Origin: Theobroma cacao
Taxonomy: Eukaryota; Streptophyta; Magnoliopsida; Malvales; Malvaceae
Length of the DNA stretch: 64,000 nucleotides
Direction of reading: 5' to 3'
NCBI RefSeq assembly: GCF_000208745.1
Contig: NC_030850.1
Coordinates: 18,118,879 to 18,182,878, forward strand
Shown here: positions 46,199 to 57,469 of the stretch, piece after piece
Position numbering within the stretch: the first letter of the stretch is position 1
Layout: every line of letters begins with the position of its first letter
The notes under the pieces: generated by a model
Databases searched by the model: none
Told to the model about the DNA's origin: nothing
What the model saw: only the letters and a program-made list of their open reading frames with translations
Translations under genes and position numbers: made by a program

Positions 46199-47437
46199 TG
46201 TTGGCTCCATTAGTTTTTGATGATAATAAAACATTCCCACTCATTTATGTTTAACTTTGCTACTTGAGTGTATAGGATGAAAAATGCATGCCAATAGTAA
46301 ATTAATCACTAAAAGGCAAATATAAAATCTTATAAGAATGAAAAGCTAAAGTTGAGCCACAAAACAAAAGCCTCTTAGTTGGATAAAGAAGGGAGTTAGT
46401 CAACTAAAACTCAAGAATGAAGATGGCCGGTTCAGATATAGAGACAACTTAATTGACTAAGAAACATTGCTAATCGACTAAGAGTTTACTGGTAGAAATT
46501 GGGTTCAGAGATAAGAATGACTTAATCGACTAAGAAGTTTAGTTAGTCAATTAAGAGCTTACTACCAGAAATTGGGTTCAGAAACAGAAACGACTTAATC
46601 GACTAAAGAGCATAGTTAGTCGACTAAGAGCATTTTATCAGAAATTTTGAATTTAATGCTAAAAGACAAAATAACAGCTAGAACTGTCTCTAAACTATTT
46701 CCCAACGGTTAGAAACTATTAAACATCCATCAAAGTTGGTTTTTCAAGTATAAAAACCCTTCCCAATGGCTAAGAACAAGATTAGAGGCTTCTAAGATAA
46801 AAAAGAGCTCAAAATAAGCAAAAACTCTCTACATATTTTTTGCACTTCACTTTTATCCTTGTAATAGAGTTAAGCATTTCACCTTGTACCATTGAGATTA
46901 GGTTAGTGATCATAGGTACTCATTTATTTCTCTTTTCCTTGAATACTTAGAGTGAGCAAGTCACTCTAAGGCATTTGTTCAAGCTTGGGTTAGCTTGATT
47001 GAGTGAACAGGTTCTAACTTAGGCTAGGAAAAGTTGGTTTTGGATTTTGGTTGATCACAAGAAAAACCATTGTTAAAGGTTGTGGTTGAGCCTATGAAAA
47101 TCCATTGTTAAAGGTTGTGGTTGAGCCTACGAAAATCCATTGTTAAAGCTTGGTGGAAGCTTGGGAATTCCACCATTTATAGGGATTTGATTTAGAAAAT
47201 CCTTGGTTGAACAATCAAGGTGGTGGATGTAGGTCTCTGACTGAACCATTATAAATCTTTGAGTATTGTTTACTTTATTTTATTTTTTTCATTTTCACAC
47301 TTCTTTAGATTATTCATTCATCTTGTATAAAATTTCATATCATTGATCTTCAATTTGCCCCCAATTAGAAATGAAGTTTAGTAAGAGCCAAAAAGTGCTA
47401 TTCATCCCCCTTTTAGCACATTTACTTGGGACCAACA
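46199..47437 (+). repeat. 3' LTR of Sire1
   Basis: TGTTGGCTCC to GGGACCAACA, 1239 bp. It has a TATA box at 46749-46757 and three dyad-bearing units at 46437-46645. A 36-bp duplication (ATTGTTAAAGGTTGTGGTTG region, about 47067-47140) is absent from the 5' LTR. Confidence 0.93.
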
Positions 47438-47626
47438 GTGAGGGAGGGGGGGCTAAGAAGGGCCCTGCCCTTTTCAAAATTTTAAAAAATTTATATTTTT
47501 TCTTTGTTTTGTTTTAAAATTTTAAAATTTTATCTTAAATTTTAAAATTTTTTATACTATCACTCCCTTAAATATTAAATTTTTCATTCTTGTCCCCTCA
47601 AACTGAAAATCTTGGTTCCACCATTG

Positions 47627-47754
47627 TGTATATGTATATAACTAAAAAAAAAAAAGTTAATATGAGTTAATCTTTAAAAAAAAGAAACGAGAGCTGTAAG
47701 AGAGGTTGATCCACAATGTAACGACAAAACTTGGAACTACAGGATACATGAGAG
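47627..47754. other. First copy of a short duplicated sequence, left of the hAT-like element
   Basis: ACGACAAAACTTGGAACTA (47721) recurs as ATGACAAAACTTGGAACTA (49169), and the sequence right of the hAT-like element (48833-48890) recurs at 51841-51884. It is otherwise without features. Confidence 0.6.
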
Positions 47755-48824
47755 TAGAGGCAGAAGGGAGGGGGGGCTAGTGGGGGCACCTGCCCCTAAC
47801 AATTTTAAATTTTTTCTAATTTACTTTTATTTTTTAAAATTTAATAATTTCGCATCTACAAAAATTTTAAAATTTTTTTAACATATTTTGATTTGTTTTG
47901 AATTTTATAATTTTGTCCCTACTATAATTTTTATTTAGTGAAGTGTCCCACAACAATTAGTTAACAACAAATTTTAATAGTATTAAAATCAAACTTATTA
48001 TAATATAATTATTCTCAAACCCTACTTTTCTAAAACCTCAAAACGACCCCTTATAGTTTTTTGTTTCTTTTTACCAAATACTATAGAAACAAAAAATTTT
48101 TTTTATTCTGCTTTGCTTGCCAGCGTTTTTTGTACAGAAAGCCTCTAGTCGATAACTCAATTTTTATGTCATGATAGTTGGTAAGTTTAATTTATTTACT
48201 TATTTGATTTTTAATATTTTCAACTTCAAATTTTTTTCTTTATTTAATCATTTCTACTTGGAGATTTTGATTTAGGATTTACCGTCTTAGTCCGTTTTTA
48301 TTAAAAGCAACAAAACAAGAATTTGATTAAGTCCTTAATATTAGTTATTATTTATATACTTAGGGATTGTTTGATTGCTTTCCTACAAATTATTTGTGTT
48401 TTTTATTTGCTTATGTTCATGTGAACAATTAAGTTTTTTTTATTCCGGATTACTTCCTCATTGAATTGTTTGTTGATATTGTATTTAATTGTTGTGATTA
48501 ATTCTAGAGAATTGCTTCCCATTGAATTATTTATTGATAACCCTTAATATTTTTTTAATGAATTACTTTCCATTGAGATTTTTGTTATTATATTTGTTAA
48601 TTTTTGTTTGTTGTTAATTTTATCTAGAAATTGAGATTATTATCATTATTAAATTATTTATGATTATACTAGTTAATTCTTTTACGTAAATTATTAAGAT
48701 TAATTTTTTGAATAATTTTCAGAATTTATTTTTATATTCTTATATGAATTTTTTCCATCTAAATTGCTTTATATTGTATTTGACTATTTGCCCCCCCAAA
48801 CACAAAATCCTGGCTCTGCCACTG
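47755..48824. mobile_element. Non-autonomous hAT-like DNA element
   Basis: The ends TAGAGGCAGAAGGGAGG and, reversed, CAGTGGCAGAGCCAGGA are imperfect terminal inverted repeats of the type common in plant hAT elements. CATGAGAG (47747-47754) and CATGACAG (48825-48832) are an 8-bp target duplication with one change. The empty site survives in the paralogous sequence at 49190-49210. It is 1070 bp, very AT-rich inside, and has no transposase. Small open frames at 48708-48946 cross its end and are not genes. Confidence 0.8.
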
Positions 48825-48832
48825 CATGACAG

Positions 48833-49212
48833 CATGGATAGGTGGAGAAACAGTCTATTCTCAATATTCGTGGGAAATATTAGCACATAGGTTTCGTGAT
48901 TGGCATTGAAAGGTATATATATTTGAAAGCAAATGAAAACTTTCATTTGAATGAAAGATTTACCAAAAACTATCTAGTAAAATGATAGTGGAATATAGTG
49001 TAAGGCGCAATGCTCCACTCAAAACCATACATGAGAACAATCACTCAAAATCAAAATACGCCAATCTTACTCTTCATATAATCCTACTCAAACATATATC
49101 CCTCGTCTTTTCGCCATAACTTGTCCTTACACTTACACAAGAGCACCAATGATGCTCATCACCCAAAGCAATGACAAAACTTGGAACTAAAGGTATGTGA
49201 GAGCATGGATAT
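48833..49212. other. Spacer between hAT-like element and SL2
   Basis: The left 55 bp and the right 50 bp belong to the two copies of the short duplicated sequence. The middle shows no gene or repeat. The minus frame 49074-49286 crosses the SL2 boundary and is not a gene. Confidence 0.5.
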
Positions 49213-50460
49213 TGTGAGACCTCGACCCTTATAGGCCCGTAACTAAGTGTAGACGCGATAACCATAGCCATGGGTAATTTCATCATTTCTTTAGTGAGCC
49301 CCTAGAAGTATGCTTTCAAACATTTTTAAGGCCTAAGTAGGCCTAAGGCATAAATGAATGATGGAAATAAGGATTAAATGACGAAAGAAATAAAAATAAT
49401 AATGATTTCCAAGTTAGGGGCAAAATGGTCATTTTTCATCTCGGGTTAAAGCTTTAAGTTTTCGTAAACCTGAGTATTTTTAGAACATTGTGGACCTAAT
49501 CTCAATGTCAAAAGAGTAAAAACATTGCATAAAGGATTGGGGAAGAACAAGCTAACTTGTTAAGGGCATTTTCATAATTTAAGTGGAGTTAGATAAGCTT
49601 GAGCTATAAATATCATCTTCCAGCAGCTTCTTCTCACATTTCCAATAGCTTGTTGTTCTTCTTCCTTCTTTCCTCTCATGTTTCTTCATCCTCCATGGGA
49701 GTTTTCTTCAAGCTTCCATAACTCTCTCAAGCTAGCTCCACTTTTCATGCTTTTGTGCACCCTTACATAGAACCTTTGTGCTCTTTCACTCTCTCACTTT
49801 AAAACCCTTGAAAAGTCTTACTTCCATATTTTCTCTCACTAGCTAGGTGTTTTAGAGAGAGAAAGAGGAAGTTTCTATAATAGCTTAAAAATTATTGGAT
49901 AGAATTTCAAATTTACAAAGCTACCAAGGTGAGTAGTGAATTAAACTTTATTTTTAGTTGTTGATAATGTCTAGCAATTTGATTTGTGAGTGTTTTGTTG
50001 CTGAGATTGTTTAATCATTTTTAGTGTTACTAGAGTAGTGCAAATAATAGCCATTTAATGGTAGTTGGAGGCTAGTAAGAATGACTAGTAGAACTCAATT
50101 TAGAAAATACCTTTGGAATAGTATTAATGCCAAGTTGGGTTGATGGTGATAATGCTAATGTGATAATAGGTTCCAACGAAGCCCCACCACCCCATTTGGA
50201 CCATTAGAGGAAGTTGGAGTTGAGTAAAGATTTAACGAATACAGGTGAGTGAACTTGTATTTCAAAAGTGTTTTGGGAATGTGAATGTATTTTCACAAAA
50301 CATTTGAATTATTTTATCCAACTTTTCCTTAAAAATGTACTCAGGGAACAAGCCTTTGGTGAATGTTTCTATCTTGTGAAAGTGTGCCATATAATGGTTC
50401 ATGTGTTATCATAATATGTTGATATGTATAATATGCATTGGATGTTTTTTTTATGTGATA

Positions 50461-50587
50461 ATGATGACCCAGCTATGTGCGTGTGGGAGTGTACATGAGT
50501 TGATGATGACCCAGCTATGTGAGGTGTGGAGTACACATAAGCTGATGATGACCTAGCTATGTGCGAGTGGGGAGCATAGATGAGCTG
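50461..50587 (+). repeat. Three 42-43 bp tandem units in SL2
   Basis: Units start ATGATGACC at 50461, 50503 and 50545, each followed by AGCTATGTG. A fourth start at 50588 diverges. No similar array is obvious in SL1. Confidence 0.85.
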
Positions 50588-50805
50588 ATGATGGTGGGAA
50601 GGTATACATGATGATGTGTGTATATATATATATATATAAATATGTGTGTTATAGAAATTTCATGAGTACGGTATATGGTTGTAATACATGTGAATCTTGT
50701 ATGTTAAACCTTGAGAATTTCTAAGCATGTTCAAGTTGATTTTGTCTTTGCAGCTAAATGGCCTTTCTTTGAGAGAATGAAAATTTGTTGTTGGTGTCCT
50801 GTTTC

Positions 50806-51205
50806 TCGCTACAGCGAGATTCATTCTCGTTGCAGCGAAAAGCTTCTGGTTTGGAGGGTTATACTGGCCTGGTTCTCGCTACAGTGAGAAAGTTGCTGAT
50901 GCTCCTCACCACAGCAAGAAACATTTTGTTTTGCTGCCCGAATCTCACTGCAGAGAGAAACTTTCTGTCCTGCATGCTACCTTGTTTGATTGCTATCCCA
51001 TTTTTCATTTCAGTAATACCATAGTTGATCATGGACTCCCAACATTAAGGAGTTTATTTATTTAAGTTTGAGATGAGGGGTTTTAGAGAGAAACCCTCGG
51101 CCAGTTGTGAAACCCTCGTCCAGTTGATAATTTGAGCCCAAATTTTGCTGCAGCGAAAATTCATTCTTGCTGCAGGGAGAATGCCTTTCCACTATAGCGA
51201 GGACC
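50806..51205 (+). repeat. Array of CTCGCTGCAGCGAG-type dyads in SL2
   Basis: At least seven variants are present, including CTCGCTACAGCGAG (50806), CTCGTTGCAGCGAA (50828), CTCGCTACAGTGAG (50875), CTCACTGCAGAGAG (50944) and TTGCTGCAGCGAA (51144). They lie about 1.2 kb downstream of the LTR TATA box. Confidence 0.75.
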
Positions 51206-51884
51206 CGTCGTTTTACTTGACTTGACTTGCTTGAATACTATTAAAGTTTTAACTCTTCGAATCCTTTGTTGTGCATGGATCCTTTTCCCCAAGTGATCAA
51301 CTCATTAAGGGTTTAATGAGGGGTTTTAGTAAGAACTAAACTAAATTGCATTGTTTTTGAAAATAAATGCATCAAGTTTTCTATAAATTTTCCTTATCGT
51401 TTGCTTGTTCCCTTCCTTGTTCACTCACTGGGTTTATACTCACCGTTTTCAATTTCCCATTTTCAGATCAAGAGGCAGCCAGTAACTAAGTTGAGGTGTC
51501 CTTGTAGATTTGTTTCCTTGGTAGGTTTCTCGGCATTGAATAGTTGAACTTTCGTCGAGTCTCTCCTTTGGAAGTCGAGTATCACATTTTGTTCTGTATA
51601 GACAAACCCGATGTAAATTATTAAGATATATGTTTTAGACAATGTATGTATATTTGATCGAAAATGCCACTACGAGATGGCAATGGTTAGCATTATTTTG
51701 AATTGAAGTTATGAAATGTGACTTTAATAACTTATGATGGAATGATGGACAAGTTATATAAATAGGCTTGCTTGGGCTTAGTGGGCTATGTCCATTGGGC
51801 CCATGCACCAGTCATGGCGTAGAATTTGGGTCGTGACAGATATATAGGTGGAGAAACAATATGCTCTCAGTCTTTATGGGAAAT

Positions 51885-52547
51885 TGTCACATCCTAATTT
51901 CAAGATCATGACTAGTGTAAGGGTCTAATGGGTAAGGCCCACTTGACCCAAACGAGCCTCGAAAATAACAGACAAAAATAGATAACAAATTATAAAACCA
52001 TATATATATATATATATGACTTTCAAATATCCAATTACAATGTCTCATGCTCAATAGTTAGAACAACATTAAGCTTTTAAAACATATAAACATATATGCC
52101 ATCTCATCATGGCCAAATCATAAAATAAGTAAACTTATTATGAAGTATAGATAGGGTATGAAAGGCCTAACAAATAGACAGATAGAATTAGAATGGACAG
52201 TAGAGAACAACTCGATAAAATGGTAATGTCTACTAGATGCCTTTTAACCACATACCACAGAATAGACGTAGCTCTCTTCGAAGGATGATGAGCCTAGTAG
52301 TTTACTGATCTAAAACAAACAAACACAACTTATGTGTGTGAGTTATAAAACTTTACGAGCAAATACGAATAGAGGGAATAAGCTAAACAGAAGAATGTTT
52401 ACATAAATACATTTTTAATAAAAAATTGTAAACATAAGTTCAAATATCAATTTATTTCATATATATATTATTGCAAAACATAACCGAAACTGATTCAAAA
52501 GGATTTAAGTGAATATAGAATCTCTGATAAATTTACATTGGAATAAC
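51885..52547 (-). repeat. Decayed LTR related to SL1/SL2, cut by TatB
   Basis: The stretch opens TGTCACATCCTAA and continues with AAGGGTCTAATGGGTAAGG and GGCCCACTTGACCC, matching the SL1 end (25006 on, minus orientation) at a more diverged level. GAAAT (51880-51884) would be the target duplication; I could not find its partner. An AT run lies at 52000-52017. The far part may continue after TatB (55890-57000). Confidence 0.6.
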
Positions 52548-52660
52548 TAGTTACTCTATGTTATAAAGTTATTTTGTCACTTTTTGAGTATTAAATTGGT
52601 TAAGTTCTTGAGATTTAGTTTAGGAATTAGGTATTTTTATTTATTTGTCTTAGTTTAGTA

Positions 52661-52777
52661 AATCAAGTTAGGTTGTTGCACTTAAGCATTTGGCTTATTG
52701 GTTGGTGTATGATCCCTTATCTAAAGAGCATGGTTCGAATCCCTCTTCCCCCAATTAAAAAAAATCAAGTTAGGTTG
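52661..52777 (+). mobile_element. tRNA-derived SINE, 87 bp, with 15-bp target duplication
   Basis: AATCAAGTTAGGTTG occurs at 52661-52675 and again at 52763-52777. The body (52676-52762) has an A-box-like TTGGCTTATTGGTTGG, a perfect B-box GGTTCGAATCC (52732-52742) and an A-rich tail (AATTAAAAAAA). The uninterrupted site is seen in TatC near 61223-61250 (minus), AATCATGTTAGGTTGATG. Length, internal polymerase III boxes, A-tail and long duplication together define a SINE inserted by LINE machinery. Confidence 0.85.
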
Positions 52778-54069
52778 ATTTAATTTAATTTATTTTATGT
52801 TAATTTACTTTTAGTTTAGTTATTATTGAGTGGTATATGCTTCTCTTGCACATGTTCTAATATTCTGAGCATAACTCTCATTCTAGAAGTCCAATTGATG
52901 TGATTCTTGAGCCATTGGAAAGCTAAGAAATAGGGCTACAAATTTCATCACTTTGCCTAGTTCAGCTTGAAAGAAAAAGAAAATTGCATCACAAGTTGAA
53001 GTAGTGCAGTAGGGAAGAGAAGAAAAGATATAACCTTAGGTGTCGAGGCCATGGATGCATGGGCACCATGATGTCGTGAAGAAAAGTAGTGCATGGGCAT
53101 TAAACAAAAAGCTTAGCACCGCGACGTTGGGGAAGTGGTGCTGTGACATTGACACGATATCTCGAGAAAAGATATATCTAAACTTTCAGTTTAAGTAGGT
53201 TTTTAAGCCTTATTTAAAGACCCTTTTAAAACACTCGAAGGCAACAAAAAATGATAGATTTTCTCTAAAGAGAAAGATTGATCAAGCGAGTAAGAAAGTG
53301 AGGAAAAACTCTTGAAGATTGAAGATCGACACCCTAATAAATCTTGGTTTTCTTTTCTTCTTTTGTTCTTTTTATACTTTTCTTGTTTTGTGTTGATGGT
53401 TAAACTTTTTTGGATGATGTTTTTAGTAATTATGAAGAACTAAATTTCTTATCTAGAATTGAAATTGAACCCAACATGTAGTTTGAATTTTTAGTACTCT
53501 TTCTTGCTTATGATTGATAGTGTTTGAGTTATTTATTTTAGTCTCGTGATTAATGCGTCTGATTGACTGGTGACTAATTAGATAGATAGGGTAATGTAAA
53601 CGGAACTAGAAGAGGGAGTTCAGTGTATGTTCTGGATGAAATAACATATGTTTAATTTCAACTGCATGAGATGATTGATTTGATTCGCGTGTACGGTAAT
53701 AATACACTTACAAATCATATGTAGCCATAATCAGAGTCTAAGCTTAATAAGTCTTTCTTAATTACAATTTGCATAGAAATATAGTAGATTAGTTAAGAGA
53801 GATATTTTTTATAAGAACATCAGAAGAGACTTATAAATACAGTATAACTCTAAGTTAACAACTCAGCTATTTAGTAAGTAAAGAGAGAGTGTAAGAGATT
53901 TAAATGAAGTGTTGAAGGGACACTATGGTTCTTGGCTTTTGTTTGATTGAGTTTATCTAGTTAATTTGCTATTCTTGTTATTAGTTTTAGTTGTTTTAGT
54001 TTTCAATAGTTTTATTAAACTCCTAACTTTGATATTGAGCTATATGTGGTGTTGACTAGGCTAATTTGA

Positions 54070-55690
54070 AACTTAATGCATATATGTTGGATTAGGATCT
54101 TAGTAGATTGATGTGATTGTGTAAAGCATGGATTTTAAAAATTTCTTTTATAAAGGAAGCAAATAATCCAATTACACAAGCAGAAACACACATCATCTTT
54201 ATTGCAAGTAACATAATCATATCCTAAAAAAATAAGAATCTATTAAGTAAAACAAATCATGCCATTTATTTTGAGATTCTTATTTTCGAACACAACCACA
54301 CCAATGAATGATTTCTTGATCAAACAAGTTTACCACTTATTCTTCAAGAATGATTTCAACTTGAACCTTGAGTGGACAAGGTGTGGAATGCAAGATTATG
54401 AGATGGCAATCGATTTTGTCTTTCTTTTCTTCCTAAAACTCAATGGCTATTTTTCTTTCAAAAAAATTCAGCCAAAAATGGGAGAGAGGAAGAAAGAAAT
54501 GGTAAAGTTTCGAATGAGGAGGAGAGAAGTGACAGCTGAAACTTTTTCAAGAAAAAAATACGTTCTTTTTATTTTCTTCCAATCTCTTCTCTTTTTATTA
54601 AAACTCTTGCCTCAAAGGTTTAATCAAAATGAAACACCTTTGAATCAATCTTGACCACCTATTTAGAGTTATGGAAGCATCAAATATGCTATATAATTAT
54701 CAAAATTAAAATTAAAGAATAAATAATTTAATTCTTTAATTATCATTTAGAGTTCTTGATAAAATAAAACTTTTTATTGAATAATAACTCTTATTTTATT
54801 ATTATCCATTTTTATTTAAAAAAAATTAATAATAAATAAAAGAGTGATAGTTAAATATGGAGTCTCCTTTTATCAACATGGATGTCTAAATTAATTTTAC
54901 AAGAATTCTCCTAACATTATCTTAATTGAAGACAACTCTTGTCTCTAATTAAGATAAAAATATTTTATCTTGTCTAAATTGAGACAAATATGTTTTCTTG
55001 TCTAGATTAAGACAAAAAATATATTTTTTTTGTTTTAAAATTAAGACAAACATATTTTCTTGTCTAAATTAAGACCAAACATGTTTTCTTGTCTAAATTA
55101 AGACAAACATGTTAAAGCTACCATTTTTGTACACAGTTTAATTAATCAAATTACAACATACATTCCAACTTAAACAGGTTGAATTCTATGAAGCTAAGTA
55201 TGGAATCTATTGAGACATAGATATTCCAAGCTCCAATAAATTTAGAATTATTCCTAATCTCATTAAAAATAATTCAAGCTTATTAACCATGAAATCACTC
55301 CACCATAGATTCATGGTTGCACTCTTCGATTAATTATAATTACAAGAAATAATTCAATACTTGATATTAATTATTAGTTGTCCAATTGGAAACCTTATAT
55401 TATGAACCCTATTTGTCATATATAGTTAATTGTTAGAACCTTTACCTTAGGAACTTGGCTTAGTTAAATTACTATAGACATGTAGAAATTCAATTAAGTT
55501 AGAACATTGTACGATAACTTGACAAAGAGTCATACATGCTTGAGGATTCTAGACTAGCATCAATTTTCCATAGAAGCAAGTAATTAGCCAATCATGCATC
55601 CAAATAAAATACTAACTGAACCCATAATCCTAGGCTTTTACACCATTGCTTTTAAACAATGTTGATTTGCAATTGCTAATTTAGATTAGT
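54070..55690. mobile_element. Insertion inside TatB, probable LTR of another element
   Basis: About 1.6 kb that TatA and TatC lack separates the two halves of TatB. It is AT-rich and contains a cluster of 28-34 bp tandem units (54932-55111). A 131-codon open frame (54259-54654) has no recognisable domain and biased Phe/Lys content, so I do not call it a gene. Exact ends and target duplication were not found. Confidence 0.45.
54932..55111. repeat. Tandem TCTTGTCTAAATTAAGACAA units
   Basis: Five to six copies of a 28-34 bp unit, each with an ATTAAGACAA core, an A/T spacer and TTTTCTTGTCTA. The halves are partly inverted (TTGTCTAA against TTAAGACAA), so each unit can form a small dyad. Confidence 0.8.
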
Positions 55691-55889
55691 CACTTAGATT
55701 TATTTTTAATAATTTCTAGAATTTTGGGTACTTGGATAAAACTAGCTTGTTTCAATTTTAGTACTTAGTATAGATTTTGAATCAACTCCTTGTGGGATCG
55801 ACAACCTTTCTTATCATTGTATTACTTGTTGATGACCATGTGCACTTCCGTGAATCCCTTGATAAATTATGAAAATCTCTAAAGCAAAT

Positions 55890-57040
55890 ATATTGGTAAT
55901 TTAGCAAGCAGCACCTTTCTTAAAGGTGTCAATACTTGTCAACCCAGAATGCATTTCTAGGCATATTGATGAGCAGGTATTGATACCTAATACAAGGGTA
56001 TCGATACCTTTTTCATAAATTTCTAGATTTTAACTTTAAATAAGCTTTTCAGATCTCAAATAGAGTGTATTAATATTCCATTTCCAAAGTTCTTAGATTT
56101 CGAATACAGAACATAGCAGAAAATAGATTTAAACATAGGTTTCCTCAAACCAATAATCAAAACAGATATATTCAAGTTTTAACTTCGAAATCAAAGTCAT
56201 AATTTAATTGTTTTCAAGTCTTAAGCATCACTTAACAAAACTTAAACACTTGTGGAGCACTAACTTAAGAAGAACTAATGGAAACAAAGGATAATGGTAT
56301 CAACCCCACTATCTGGACATTATAGTGGATGCTGTAACACCAATATAGTTTGGTGCATATAGCCATCGACTTAAAATTGAACAAAGGATATGATATTGTC
56401 TTCACTATCTCAACATAATAGAGGGTTTCATCACACCAGTATAGTCTAGTGCATATAGCAACTGATATCAAAACAGAACATATCATCATGTAGAACAACT
56501 AGCGTCTATTATCGCTAACTATAGGTCCTTAATTTAATGGGCTCCATAAAAACTTATCAAAACATAGTTCATTTCAAATAATTAGAATTGAAAATCATTG
56601 GGTGAATTTGTTCAATCATACAAACGGATTTGTTGAGACATGAAATCGTTCGATGTCATTAATTTTGACTAACTTACCAAAAAAAATAAAGTATCCTTAT
56701 GCTAAGGTTGTTTCAAAACATTGTCCAACATAAATTTCCAATTCCAAACAAACTTCAATTCACAAACAAACTTCAAAATTATGAGATGATAAAACATTCA
56801 AAGTGCTTGCTCCCTATTATATACATAATAACCATATTTACATGTCATATACATATATTTTTCAAAACACATTTAAATAAGGCATTTATCATGAAAATCT
56901 TTCCTGTAATTCATACTTAATTAAAATCAGAGTTTGATGCTAAGTCATAAACAAGGCATGTTTAGTTATATCAAAATAATTAATAACCCATACATATTCA
57001 CCTATATTAGTTAAGATAAGCTTAAGGTACATTAACCAAA
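55890..57040. repeat. Decayed LTR-like DNA with a 97-bp tandem duplication
   Basis: Two 97-bp units start ACAAAGGATA at 56284 and 56381 and end near 56477, sharing AGT(T/C)TGGTGCATATAGC-type blocks. A local GTATCGATACC-like pair lies near 55975-56012. The rest is AT-rich without frames. It may continue the LTR begun at 51885. Confidence 0.45.
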
Positions 57041-57309
57041 AGGGCGTGAATTGATTACCAAGAGAAAAACCCCTCTTTTCACAAATTAAAGAGATAAAGA
57101 AATCTAAGTGTAACGGAATAAAAAACTAAGCATAATAGAGTATGGAAATGCAGAAAAGTAAAAACTGTAAGGCCATGATTTTTATAAAGGTTTCCCCTTC
57201 AATGCCTATGTCTTCTCCCTTGATATAACAAGGAGTTTAAATCCACTATAAACTGCCTTTCAAAGGGTAGGTATAATCTTTCAGAAACACTACCTTTTTG
57301 ATAAGAGAA

Positions 57310-57469
57310 AGCACAACCTCACGATGTCACTGCCTTTTCAAGAGGAGCAAGCACAACCTCACAACATCACTGTCTTTCCAAAAAGAGCAAGCATAACCTC
57401 ACAGTGTCACTGCCTTTTCAAGAAGAGTAAGCACAACTTCACAATGTCATTGCATTTTTAAGGTTAAAG
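57310..57469 (-). repeat. Four 40-bp tandem units in the Sire2 LTR
   Basis: Each unit has AGCACAACCTCAC, then GTCACTGCCTTTTCAAGA. Two more degraded copies follow to about 57520. Confidence 0.85.

Larger units (their letters stand above)
24182..47437 (+). mobile_element. Sire1, Sirevirus-type Ty1/copia element with nested insertions
   Basis: The termini are TGTTAGCTC (24182) and CCAACA (47437). Flanks are ATGAG (24177-24181) and GTGAG (47438-47442), a 5-bp duplication with one change. Without its two insertions it is about 9.9 kb and holds LTR, tRNA-Met primer site, gag with C-terminal coiled coil, pol in copia order (protease, integrase, reverse transcriptase, RNase H), an extra ORF after pol, repeated polypurine tracts and LTR. 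The extra ORF and the coiled-coil gag are known hallmarks of the Sirevirus (SIRE1/Maximus) lineage. Every gene carries stops. Confidence 0.92.
24172..47626. mobile_element. Small hAT-like element split by Sire1 (left 10 bp at 24172, remainder 47443-47626)
   Basis: Joining the flanks of Sire1 gives an element of about 194 bp of the same family as the one at 47755-48824. They share GGGAGGGGGGGCTA near the left end and a right end like CTTGGTTCCACCATTG (there CCTGGCTCTGCCACTG). The flanks CATATATG (24164-24171) and TGTATATG (47627-47634) agree at 6 of 8 positions, as expected for an old 8-bp hAT duplication. No transposase is present. Confidence 0.6.
49213..51838 (+). mobile_element. SL2, solo LTR of the TGTGAGACCTC family
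   Basis: TGTGAGACC to GGGTCGTGACA, 2626 bp, flanked by perfect GATAT repeats (49208-49212 and 51839-51843). TATA box CTATAAATATC near 49604, a 42-bp tandem repeat at 50461-50587, an AT run at 50620-50638, and the CTCGCTGCAGCGAG-type array at 50806-51205. It is the same family as SL1. Open frame 50785-51024 is part of the array region, not a gene. Confidence 0.95.
52548..55890 (+). mobile_element. TatB, TGATAACTC-family LTR carrying a SINE and a second insertion
   Basis: The start TAGTTACTCTATGTTATAAAG corresponds to TGATAACTCTATGTTATAGAG of TatC. The body follows TatC (read on minus) through about 54030, and again from about 55690 to the GTGGGATCGACAACC and ATGTGCACTTCCG blocks near 55795-55850. 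The right end is approximate. No gag or pol is attached, so it is probably a solo LTR. Confidence 0.65.

Noticed and set aside
52686..52753. Possible functional tRNA gene
   Set aside because: The B-box is perfect but no cloverleaf acceptor stem pairs, and 15-bp direct repeats plus an A-tail flank it. It is a SINE.
54259..54654. 131-codon open frame
   Set aside because: It sits in an insertion inside TatB, has Phe/Lys-biased composition, and no domain or homologue is recognised.
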